This document shows, one piece after another, positions 5,810 to 11,194 of a stretch of 11,194 nt of DNA. The first letter of the stretch is position 1, and each line of letters begins with the position of its first letter. A model generated the notes under the pieces. It worked only from the letters and a program-made list of their open reading frames with translations. It made no database searches and was not told where the DNA came from. Source of the stretch: JAIRVZ01 sp031553755 (GTDB lineage: Bacteria; Bacteroidota; Bacteroidia; Bacteroidales; Azobacteroidaceae); the NCBI GenBank assembly GCA_031553755.1, contig JAVBKZ010000028.1, forward strand, positions 1-11,194. The letters run 5' to 3'. The position numbers and the translations under genes are program-made.

Positions 5810-6998
5810 TTTTTCTTTCTTTTAATTTATACCAAACTAAAATGGGATTGTTATCTTCAATGTTTCCAATTGAATCAGAAATTGTATTTATAACGTTATT
5901 ATTTTTCTTGTCAATATTTCTACAGGTACTAAATTCATCACCATTTATAACACTTAAAATTTTATCCTGATTCTTTATGTCTGAAAAATACACAACAGGT
6001 TCGAAAAACAATCCATTTTCATCAAATATTCTATTAGAAACACATATAGTTTCTACTTTTGCTTCATTAAATAAGCAGAAATGTCTTTTGTGGTTATAAT
6101 AAAACTGGAAAAAAAGCATGTTATTTATTTTATAAAAACTATGAATACGAGATGCAATCAATCCACTATTTAATTTCTCTCTAAAATCTTTCACTTCTGA
6201 CTCTGATGAATTTTCATCAATATCTATATTCGAATTTTCCGAAAAATTTATAGTATATTTTAATTCTAACTCGTCTTTTTCTAAATTATACATATAAATA
6301 TTTTCACTCAAAAATGGCAATATGTATAAATTATCTCCATATTCAGTAAAGATGCTTTTTGTACCTTCTACACTGTAGGAACGTCCTAATAAATGTTTAT
6401 TGAATGGAAGAAATTCTTTTAATACTTTGGATTCCTGGCTATATAATTTTAAATTACTAAAATTTCTATTCATATCTCCACTTCCATTACCTAAATAAAG
6501 TAACCATTTGTTTGTCTTTAATTTTGTTAACGAGTAACCTTTTTCTATTTTAATTTTATTAATAAAATTACCGGAAAAATCATACGATAAAATATTTCCT
6601 AATGTTTTATCATATAGATAAAGAATATCTTGATCTATGATAAAATCATCCACTGTTATGTAATTCCCATTAGCTGACCCTTTCTTATCTAATTTACTCA
6701 AAAATTTACCTTTTTCATCAAAAATAAGGATGTATCCCATTGTTGAATCCAAAATATAAATCTTGTTTTCAAAAAATTCAATTTTATCTATTTGAGAAAT
6801 CAAAGATTCATCTGTTGTTTCTAAAATCAGGTAAGAATCGTATTGAAAATAGTCTTTAAAATCAAAATTACCAAAATCAAATTTAACATCTATCTTTTGG
6901 ATATCTATTGTTTGCAAATCTGTTCTTTTTTTGCTCGGAGTACACGCTAAAAGGAAAAAAAAGAAAAAAAGAATATTTATGTAGGTTTTCTTGTTCAT
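5796..6998 (-). CDS. 6-bladed beta-propeller lipoprotein (propeller 1)
   Basis: A 400-residue lipoprotein with a phenylalanine-rich signal peptide and lipobox FLLAC (Cys19). It has the family segment LILETTDESLISQIDKIEF (about 57-75), the blade strands IYILD and ILIFDEKGKFLSKL, and the terminus DNNPILVWYKLKERK. Where the other two propellers have GxGPxEY it has KGSANGNY (106-113), so the usual loop motif is eroded. The gene is very AT-rich. It follows the NVEAL peptide gene through a strong terminator-like hairpin and overlaps the next gene by 14 bases. The lipoprotein and propeller calls are secure by pattern. Its partner or ligand is unknown, and the altered loop may mean a changed specificity. 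Confidence 0.87.
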   Translation of the reverse strand: MNKKTYINILFFFFFLLACTPSKKRTDLQTIDIQKIDVKFDFGNFDFKDYFQYDSYLILETTDESLISQIDKIEFFENKIYILDSTMGYILIFDEKGKFLSKLDKKGSANGNYITVDDFIIDQDILYLYDKTLGNILSYDFSGNFINKIKIEKGYSLTKLKTNKWLLYLGNGSGDMNRNFSNLKLYSQESKVLKEFLPFNKHLLGRSYSVEGTKSIFTEYGDNLYILPFLSENIYMYNLEKDELELKYTINFSENSNIDIDENSSESEVKDFREKLNSGLIASRIHSFYKINNMLFFQFYYNHKRHFCLFNEAKVETICVSNRIFDENGLFFEPVVYFSDIKNQDKILSVINGDEFSTCRNIDKKNNNVINTISDSIGNIEDNNPILVWYKLKERKNEKK

Positions 6999-7032
6999 TG
7001 TATAATTTATTTTTTGTTAATACTGGTATTAG

Positions 7033-7066
7033 AAAAAAAAAGATGAGGGTGAATTCAATCACCCTC
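7033..7066 (-). terminator. Intrinsic terminator/attenuator after NVEAL peptide 1
   Basis: Arms 7045-7052 and 7059-7066 (GAGGGTGA/TCACCCTC on the minus strand) form a perfect 8-bp GC-rich stem with a 6-base loop. A nine-T run (7033-7041) follows after two bases. It lies 9 bases beyond the peptide gene's stop and 34 bases before the propeller start. It should end most transcripts after the peptide gene, leaving read-through for the propeller, Trp-repeat and signal peptidase genes. Confidence 0.88.
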
Positions 7067-7075
7067 AAAAGAATG

Positions 7076-7348
7076 TTAACATTCACATTTTAAGTTTCCA
7101 AGACCATAACCAGAACAAATTTTTGTAGTTGTTTCCACAATATCATGAGTTATGGGATCTTCTGTTTTTTTTGTTTTACATTCGACACTCATATACCCTG
7201 TATAATTAGATTCTGCTATCGCCAACGCCTCCACATTAGCCAGACCTAAGGCTGATAATTGGTTATCACTTTTGCTCATATTCACGTTAATTGTTGCAAC
7301 TGTTGTAATAGCAAGAGTGGCTACTCCTAAAATTATTTTCTTTTTCAT
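7076..7348 (-). CDS. NVEAL family small Cys-containing prepeptide (peptide 1)
   Basis: A 90-residue precursor with the classic NVEAL family layout. MKKK is followed by a hydrophobic segment (about 5-22), the spacer NVNMSKSDNQLSALGLA, and NVEALA with A-x-A at 41-43. The remaining 47 residues carry cysteines 57, 78, 88 and 90, ending GNLKCEC. The family is common in Bacteroidota and functionally uncharacterised. The signal-peptidase-like A-x-A lies about 20 residues past the hydrophobic stretch, much farther than in ordinary signal peptides, which hints at a two-step or specialised cleavage. It is the first gene after the 444-bp gap, so a promoter should lie there, but I see no convincing Bacteroidota -33/-7 pair on this strand. 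A terminator follows directly. Its core DNA (7221-7264) is almost identical to the broken gene at 1397-1690. Confidence 0.9.
   Translation of the reverse strand: MKKKIILGVATLAITTVATINVNMSKSDNQLSALGLANVEALAIAESNYTGYMSVECKTKKTEDPITHDIVETTTKICSGYGLGNLKCEC
7221..7264. repeat. 44-bp NVEAL-core DNA repeat (partner 1608-1651)
   Basis: Identical to 1608-1651 except at one base (7238 A, 1625 G). It encodes NQLSALGLANVEALA-type residues. Sequence on either side is unrelated, so the conserved block is sharply bounded by the pro-region core. Confidence 0.9.
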
Positions 7349-7524
7349 TTTTTGAATTTTTGTTTATTGAATAATATTGTTATTTCGGTAATTCCTCGCG
7401 GTTTTGTAAACTCGATTCAGTATGAAACTTACTAACAAGCCAAAAGAGTCATCGGGAGATTACCGGCTCCATTACCCTTTTTTATAATTTCCCACCTTGT
7501 GCGAAAATTATCATCTTAATTCGC

Positions 7525-7532
7525 TAATTTTG
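7525..7532 (+). promoter_or_regulatory. Plus-strand Bacteroidota -7 box candidate (TAATTTTG)
   Basis: An exact fit to the Bacteroidota -7 consensus TAnnTTTG. The nearest upstream TTG (7497-7499) is 25 bases away, longer than the usual 19-21, so the -33 element is weak or absent. No established gene lies downstream on this strand before the minus-strand genes, so it may be chance, a relic, or the promoter of the candidate RNA at 7537-7681. Confidence 0.3.
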
Positions 7533-7536
7533 CATA

Positions 7537-7681
7537 CTCCTTTCTTTTAGGAGAGAACGGGGGCGGAGGAGACTAAAAGATAAAAGATAAAAACTAAAAA
7601 TGGGGTTTACTTTTGTTGAAATCGTTTGTAAACTTTATTTTGTTTTTTCTTTCTTTTTAGTTTGGTACCGCCCTTTTTTTT
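7537..7681 (+). ncRNA. Candidate plus-strand structured small RNA
   Basis: Downstream of the TAATTTTG box lie a CTCCT/AGGAG hairpin (7537-7553) and then three nested pairings. The outer is GGGCGG/CCGCCC (7561-7566 with 7668-7673), followed immediately by T8. The middle is a 10-bp AAACTAAAAA/TTTTTAGTTT (7591-7600 with 7654-7663). The inner is GTTTAC/GTAAAC (7605-7610 with 7628-7633). GC-rich islands ending in a T run inside very AT-rich DNA suggest an RNA with its own terminator. The closing stem is long-range and the middle stem is low-complexity, so chance remains plausible. The same stretch also encodes a 30-residue hydrophobic ORF (7600-7692), an alternative reading. Confidence 0.25.
7572..7592 (+). 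repeat. Heptad A-rich repeat, 21-bp inverted copy
   Basis: Tandem TAAAAGA heptads. All 21 bases occur perfectly inverted at 8671-8691, directly before the DUF1573 start codon. A related degenerate array with TAAAAGG variants lies on the minus strand at 7764-7796, over the end of that gene. Confidence 0.75.
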
Positions 7682-7727
7682 ATTCTCTCTAGTTAGACAT
7701 TATTTTACCGTTTTTTGTATTCAATAG

Positions 7728-7748
7728 ATTGCGGAGCAAGTCCGCAAT
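7728..7748. repeat. REP-like palindrome
   Basis: ATTGCGGA and TCCGCAAT form a perfect 8-bp stem around a GCAAG loop, followed by GACA. The form matches dispersed short palindromes seen between genes in many bacterial genomes. It lies 45 bases downstream of the DUF1573 stop on the minus strand and has no adjacent T run in either direction, so it is a poor terminator and more likely an interspersed element or mRNA-end stabiliser. Confidence 0.5.
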
Positions 7749-7763
7749 GACAACTACTTCACG

Positions 7764-7796
7764 TTTTTACCTTTTATCTTTTACCTTTTATCTTAT
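7764..7796 (-). repeat. Degenerate heptad repeat at DUF1573 gene end
   Basis: On the minus strand this reads as alternating AAGATAA and AAGGTAA heptads (TAAAAGA/TAAAAGG). The stop codon of the DUF1573 gene (7793-7795) lies inside its first unit. It belongs to the same repeat type as 7572-7592 and 8671-8699. Confidence 0.6.
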
Positions 7797-8671
7797 TCCG
7801 CCTCCCCTTTAACCACCAACTTCACTATTCCGTTTTCTACATTGCAATGCACATCAACGGTTTTGTTGAAATATCCCGGTTCATCGGGTGTCATTTTCAC
7901 CTTGATTTGGGTAGTTGCGCCCGGTTTAACAGGTTGCTTTTCCCATTCCACACCTGTGCAGCCACACGAAGCCGAAACATGATTAATTATCAAATCGTTT
8001 GGTCCGTTGTTGGTAAGAGTGAAAAAACACGCGTTTTCGCTCTTGTTTTTGATTTTCCCGAAATCGTGTTCCGTTTTATCGACTTCTATTTGTGTAGTTT
8101 TTTCGGTCGATTGTTTTTTCTTTCCTGTAATCACTTCTTTATATAATTCCCAAATTTTAGGATTCGACGCGGGATTTCCAATCATCAATACCTTATTGTC
8201 TTTATCCAACAGAAATGTCTGGAACATCATGTCGTCAGGAAAGCTATTTAATTGTTGAATCTCATTCACATTATCTACAAAGATGGGATAATCGAATCTT
8301 TCTCGTTTCATCATAAAATCTAACTCTTTTTCATTTTTAGGATTGAAAAAGAACAGAAAAGATAATTGTCCGGATGCAATCGTATCTGTTTCGGCAATGA
8401 TTTTCTTCCATTCATGCATACGGAGTTTACAACTCGTGCATCCTGTAGAATCGGTGTAAATCAACACTTTGTAGGGTTTATCAAATAAATCCAAACAAAC
8501 AGTATCCCTACCCATGAATTTACTATGAAGTTCTTTTGGAAACACAATGGTTTTTCCGGTCCATTCGGTAACAAGTTTTTCAATGGTATCTTTCTTTTTG
8601 TCTTTGCATCCGGGAAAAATTATTCCCAGTAATATGGCTGCCAATAGCCATTGAAGATGATGTTTTTTCAT
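7793..8671 (-). CDS. Lipoprotein with thioredoxin-like and DUF1573 domains
   Basis: A 292-residue lipoprotein with lipobox FPGC (Cys22). Residues about 35-182 form a thioredoxin-like domain with a CxxC (Cys78-TS-Cys81) in STGCTSCKLRMHEW, then FLFFFNPK, YPIFVD and QTFLLDKDNKVL strands. Residues about 195-292 are a DUF1573 domain, a small Ig-like/ASPM-SPD-2-Hydin-type beta fold with its usual HDFGKI, LTNNG and SCGCT (236-238) signatures and a DEPG-Y-K-V ending. Both parts are common in Bacteroidota envelope proteins, and the fusion suggests a surface or periplasmic redox function; the substrate is unknown. It starts 32 bases after the transglutaminase-like gene, with AAGGAGAG upstream of the A-rich heptads, so they form an operon. 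It is visibly less AT-rich than the NVEAL array. Confidence 0.92.
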   Translation of the reverse strand: MKKHHLQWLLAAILLGIIFPGCKDKKKDTIEKLVTEWTGKTIVFPKELHSKFMGRDTVCLDLFDKPYKVLIYTDSTGCTSCKLRMHEWKKIIAETDTIASGQLSFLFFFNPKNEKELDFMMKRERFDYPIFVDNVNEIQQLNSFPDDMMFQTFLLDKDNKVLMIGNPASNPKIWELYKEVITGKKKQSTEKTTQIEVDKTEHDFGKIKNKSENACFFTLTNNGPNDLIINHVSASCGCTGVEWEKQPVKPGATTQIKVKMTPDEPGYFNKTVDVHCNVENGIVKLVVKGEAE

Positions 8672-8699
8672 TTTATCTTTTATCTTTTAGTTTTTATCT
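8671..8699 (-). repeat. Heptad repeat in the DUF1573 gene leader
   Basis: TAAAAGA heptads occupy nearly all of the 32-base gap between the transglutaminase-like gene and the DUF1573 start, reaching the A of the ATG. Bases 8671-8691 are a perfect inverted copy of 7572-7592. Changes in heptad number would alter the spacing between AAGGAGAG and the ATG. Confidence 0.65.
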
Positions 8700-8703
8700 C
8701 TCC

Positions 8704-10716
8704 TTACCACCAAACCTGCTCTCCATTTTCATACGTAAATATCCGTTCTTCTGCTCCTTCTGTGAGGTTATGTAATAAAAACAAGGCATTACCGGGGCAT
8801 TCTTTATATTTCAAATATTCACTATGCGCTGTTTTTCTTCCTAAAGAAACCCATTCGCCATTTTTCCAATACATCAGTTCATACTCATTTTCAAAAATGA
8901 TCGAATTGCCATCCGATCGTGGCACATACAGAATTTTTTCAATTTCTACGGGTCTTCCAAAATCCATTCCCACCCAGGTATGTGCAATAGGAGGAGAATC
9001 GAAACAGGTTAACGGATTTTTATCAAAAGCCCTCTCTTTAACCCTGCCATTGTTTTGATAAGAACCGTCAGTTCCTATAATATTTCCATAGATAGCTTTT
9101 GTGCTGTCTTTTTCAAAAAAATATAATTCGGCGATGTTGCAATTTGCTTTATCCGGAGACAGATAGCGCCAATATTGATATTTTTTATTGTCGAAAACTA
9201 TTTTCCCTGTATTTATTTCAGGTTTTTGGATAGTAAAAAGGGTTATCGAATCCCTGAAATCGGCATGAGTAGCAACCTGAATTTTAGCTCCGATTGTTCT
9301 CTTATAAAAATTATATGATTGTTGCGGATAAAAATATTTCCTGTAAAGGTTTAATGGTTGTTTCTCCTTTTCATTAGGGATAATATCTATTTTTTCACCG
9401 GAATAAGTTAAAAGAAACGGATGCGACAAAGGTACTACTTTATTATTTTCATAACAAACCGGTAAATATACAATATTCGCTCCCATTCTCTCAAATTTCG
9501 CTTTATTTCCCTTAATTTTTCCCCAATAAACAGGAGTCCATTTTTTATTATCGAAAACCGCCAAATAAGCAAATTTGTGTTTTTTATTGTGTTTCATTTC
9601 AACTTCCACATCATAGGTATTCGTGTATTCTTGTGTAACATCTTTAATACACCAATCATTAAGTAAAGGCGGCATCTTTTTTTCATTTTGTAACACATCA
9701 TATAATTCTTTGTTTATCGCGAAGGTTTTCCGAAAAACTTTGGCCATTTTTTGATCCACTTTGTGAGGAGATCCGGGTTTATTATCACAACCCAAGAATA
9801 TAATATTTTTCTTATTGTTATCTAATAACACATTCCATGAATGTCCCAAATTTTTATCCGGCCACTGTGGGGTATAATCCATAGAAACAGGTATTCCTTT
9901 GGCCCTCATTACAGCAGTAGCTATAAAAGAATAATCATCACAAATTCCTTTCACAATTTTCATGGATGTATTCACTCTTCTTATCGCGATATTACTATTT
10001 GTGACACTTATCACCGGTTGCATTTTTTTCTTCAATACAGAATTTACTTCTTCACAAGCCTTGTATGCTAAATTTTTGTAAGTACTACAATAATAGAGGG
10101 AATCGATATCTCCTTTACACTCTTCTATAGAATATTCTTTCCAATTATCAAGTGCTTGTCCGTCAACAACTTTATAAGGCAAAATATATTCACAGAAATC
10201 TTCAAAATTCACATGTTTTGCCCAACTTCCCTGTTGCCACAAATCGAATGAACGGTCGATGTTATCGATAAGATATTTTGCGGATACGACTTGTACGTCC
10301 GGAACTTTTTTGAACGAAATTGTATCATACTTTGATGAAATGGAATCGTATAAGTGAATTTTTCGTTCTCTGGAAAAATCTTTCGTCACTTCATATAACG
10401 AATCTATTTCATTGTAATATAAAAAGATGCTGTCTTTTTCCGCATAAGAATAATGTCCCGGCATATTTTCTATAAGAAATTGTGCGGCCTGTAATTTTAG
10501 AGGATCATCTTTATAATGTAGTAAAACTTTTTCCAATTCTATTTTATTTTTACCGGCTTCGGATAAAGCTCTCTCTAACAAATCAGGTTTAGAATCACAA
10601 GAATTGAAATAAAGAAAAAAACTCACTAAAATCGATACTTGAAATAATTTCCTTGTAATCAATTTTATTTCTTTGAATGGTTTTTCATAAAAATGAATAA
10701 TTGAATGTTTTTTCAT
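8704..10716 (-). CDS. Transglutaminase-like lipoprotein with discoidin-like C-terminus
   Basis: I use the ATG at 10716 (670 residues); the two codons upstream would need a TTG start. The N-terminus is long and charged before a hydrophobic segment and lipobox FNSC (Cys40). Residues about 205-320 hold a transglutaminase-like papain fold, with GICDDYSFIATAVMRAKGIP (Cys259), LGHSW (His292) and a likely Asp311 in FLGCDN. Residues about 505-670 look like an F5/8 type C (discoidin) jelly-roll, with AELYFF, RAFDKNPLTCFD and WVGMDFGRPVEIEKILYVPRSD. Such proteins in Bacteroidota are outward-facing and may act as peptidases or amidases on peptides or glycoconjugates; the substrate is unknown. The triad is complete, so it is probably active. 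The DUF1573 gene follows in the same operon. Confidence 0.92.
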   Translation of the reverse strand: MKKHSIIHFYEKPFKEIKLITRKLFQVSILVSFFLYFNSCDSKPDLLERALSEAGKNKIELEKVLLHYKDDPLKLQAAQFLIENMPGHYSYAEKDSIFLYYNEIDSLYEVTKDFSRERKIHLYDSISSKYDTISFKKVPDVQVVSAKYLIDNIDRSFDLWQQGSWAKHVNFEDFCEYILPYKVVDGQALDNWKEYSIEECKGDIDSLYYCSTYKNLAYKACEEVNSVLKKKMQPVISVTNSNIAIRRVNTSMKIVKGICDDYSFIATAVMRAKGIPVSMDYTPQWPDKNLGHSWNVLLDNNKKNIIFLGCDNKPGSPHKVDQKMAKVFRKTFAINKELYDVLQNEKKMPPLLNDWCIKDVTQEYTNTYDVEVEMKHNKKHKFAYLAVFDNKKWTPVYWGKIKGNKAKFERMGANIVYLPVCYENNKVVPLSHPFLLTYSGEKIDIIPNEKEKQPLNLYRKYFYPQQSYNFYKRTIGAKIQVATHADFRDSITLFTIQKPEINTGKIVFDNKKYQYWRYLSPDKANCNIAELYFFEKDSTKAIYGNIIGTDGSYQNNGRVKERAFDKNPLTCFDSPPIAHTWVGMDFGRPVEIEKILYVPRSDGNSIIFENEYELMYWKNGEWVSLGRKTAHSEYLKYKECPGNALFLLHNLTEGAEERIFTYENGEQVWW

Positions 10717-10995
10717 GAACAAAAATTTCAGGAGGTAATAAATTCATTGCTAACATATACAATCTACAATTAATGCTTGGGTTAAATTTCTAAAAAAAGT
10801 TGTAACCCAAGCCTGTAACCCATCTTATTTTTTAATTAAAATCTTAATATTAAGAATTTTTAACAATTAACAAGCAGCTAATTATTAGCAATATAATTCA
10901 TTTTTCAATATTTTAAAATCTTAACAACACGTTTTTCTATTGGAAATTAAAAATATTTTTTAAACATTAAAATTCTTAAGTTTTTTGTTTTTCTT
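10717..10995. promoter_or_regulatory. AT-rich intergenic region with inverted repeat
   Basis: This is the non-coding leader of the transglutaminase-like gene. A perfect 10-bp inverted repeat (10775-10784 with 10803-10812, 18-base loop) lies about 60 bases before the start codon, and TGTAACCC occurs twice in direct orientation (10801-10808, 10814-10821). A 14-bp palindrome (10842-10855) sits farther upstream. AATCTTAA-like words recur at about 10840 and 10918. A partial -7 match, TATGTTAG on the minus strand (10757-10750), has no spaced -33 partner. The inverted repeat could be an operator or an mRNA-leader hairpin. No protein gene is evident here. Confidence 0.5.
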
Positions 10996-11194
10996 TTATT
11001 TTCTGATTTTTACGGTATTCATATCTTCCGATTTCCAAATGAAAGCGGCTTTTCCGACAATATGGTCTTCGGGCAACAAACCCCAATAGCGGGAATCACG
11101 CGAATCACGAACCAAATCGCCCGCCATGAAATAATAGTTTTTTTGAAATTTGTATTGCTTCAAGATTTCATTTTCCAAATAAACCGTATCTGAC
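10996..11194 (-). CDS. lepB: Signal peptidase I, C-terminal end (5' part outside window)
   Basis: The last 65 codons of a gene that begins beyond the right edge; the frame is open to the edge (SDTVYLENEILK at the start). YYFMAGDLVRDSRDSRYWG followed by LLPEDHIVGKAAFIW is the conserved C-terminal GD...DSR box of signal peptidase I, with the usual GLLPEDHIVGKA continuation. It belongs to a different gene copy from the LepB at 1-636, whose C-terminus lies off the other end. If the array layout holds, another peptide/propeller/Trp-repeat cassette should lie to the right. It is followed by about 280 bases of AT-rich non-coding DNA without an obvious strong terminator. Confidence 0.92.
   Translation of the reverse strand, partial: SDTVYLENEILKQYKFQKNYYFMAGDLVRDSRDSRYWGLLPEDHIVGKAAFIWKSEDMNTVKIRK

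Larger units (their letters stand above)
7349..7792. other. Gene-poor 444-bp gap upstream of the NVEAL operon
   Basis: It holds no protein gene of normal size on either strand. It contains a REP-like hairpin (7728-7748), heptad TAAAAGA-type repeats at both ends of its right half, a plus-strand promoter-like TAATTTTG (7525-7532) and a possible plus-strand transcript ending at a T8 run (7674-7681). An imperfect inverted repeat (7501-7510 with 7525-7533) places promoter-like TAATTTT boxes on both strands. The promoter of the NVEAL operon must lie here or upstream, but I cannot fix it. Confidence 0.6.

Noticed and set aside
6883..7086. Minus-strand 67-codon frame across the NVEAL terminator and propeller start
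   Set aside because: It runs through a terminator hairpin and is out of frame with both neighbours; low-complexity Phe/Lys content only.
7572..7796. Heptad repeats as a CRISPR array
   Set aside because: The units are 7 bases without regularly sized unique spacers, and no cas genes are present.
8651..9058. Plus-strand 135-codon open frame over the transglutaminase-like gene
   Set aside because: It overlaps a complete enzyme domain with conserved residues on the other strand, and its translation has no recognisable features.
10731..10740. GGAGGT on the plus strand as a ribosome binding site
   Set aside because: No plausible plus-strand gene follows, and on the minus strand it reads ACCTCC, so it does not serve the transglutaminase gene.
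10685..10756. Small minus-strand ORF (MLAMNLLPPEIFVHEKTF...) overlapping the transglutaminase gene start
   Set aside because: It is 23 codons long, with no ribosome-binding signal or conservation evidence, and may be chance; a leader peptide cannot be excluded but is not supported.

Overview
The window looks like a Bacteroidota (Bacteroidales-type) chromosome. The DNA is AT-rich, exported lipoproteins are abundant, and the families present are typical of that group: NVEAL-type small peptides, 6-bladed beta-propeller lipoproteins, a DUF1573 protein and a Bacteroidota-style signal peptidase I. Every supported protein gene lies on the minus strand, so transcription runs from high to low coordinates. 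Genus cannot be read from the sequence.

Layout in transcription order. (a) 10996-11194: the last 65 codons of a signal peptidase I gene. (b) 8704-10716 and 7793-8671: a transglutaminase-like lipoprotein followed closely by a thioredoxin-like/DUF1573 lipoprotein, probably an operon. (c) 7349-7792: a 444-bp gap with no clear protein gene. It holds a REP-like hairpin, TAAAAGA heptad repeats and a possible plus-strand RNA or tiny ORF. (d) 7348 down to 1: an array of related cassettes of the form small NVEAL-type prepeptide -> hairpin -> propeller lipoprotein -> Trp-repeat secreted protein -> signal peptidase I. One complete set (7348-4916) ends in a signal peptidase with an in-frame internal deletion. 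A second peptide (4614-4919) overlaps that gene's stop codon and is followed by a propeller (3314-4537), a short anchored protein (2934-3317), another propeller (1687-2847), a broken NVEAL gene (1397-1690), an orphan propeller leader (1258-1323), a second Trp-repeat protein (663-1247) and an apparently intact signal peptidase (1-636, running off the window).

How the genes may work together. The small Cys-containing prepeptides carry an A-x-A signal-peptidase-like site at residues 41-43, far downstream of their hydrophobic segment, and the cassettes carry their own signal peptidase I. A reasonable hypothesis is a dedicated export and maturation system for small four-cysteine peptides. The propeller lipoproteins and Trp-repeat proteins would be envelope partners, and hairpins after the peptide genes would keep peptide expression above that of the rest. 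This is inference. The array also shows active wear: a 113-bp direct repeat, a 12-bp-repeat-mediated deletion, a truncated propeller and a stop-interrupted peptide.
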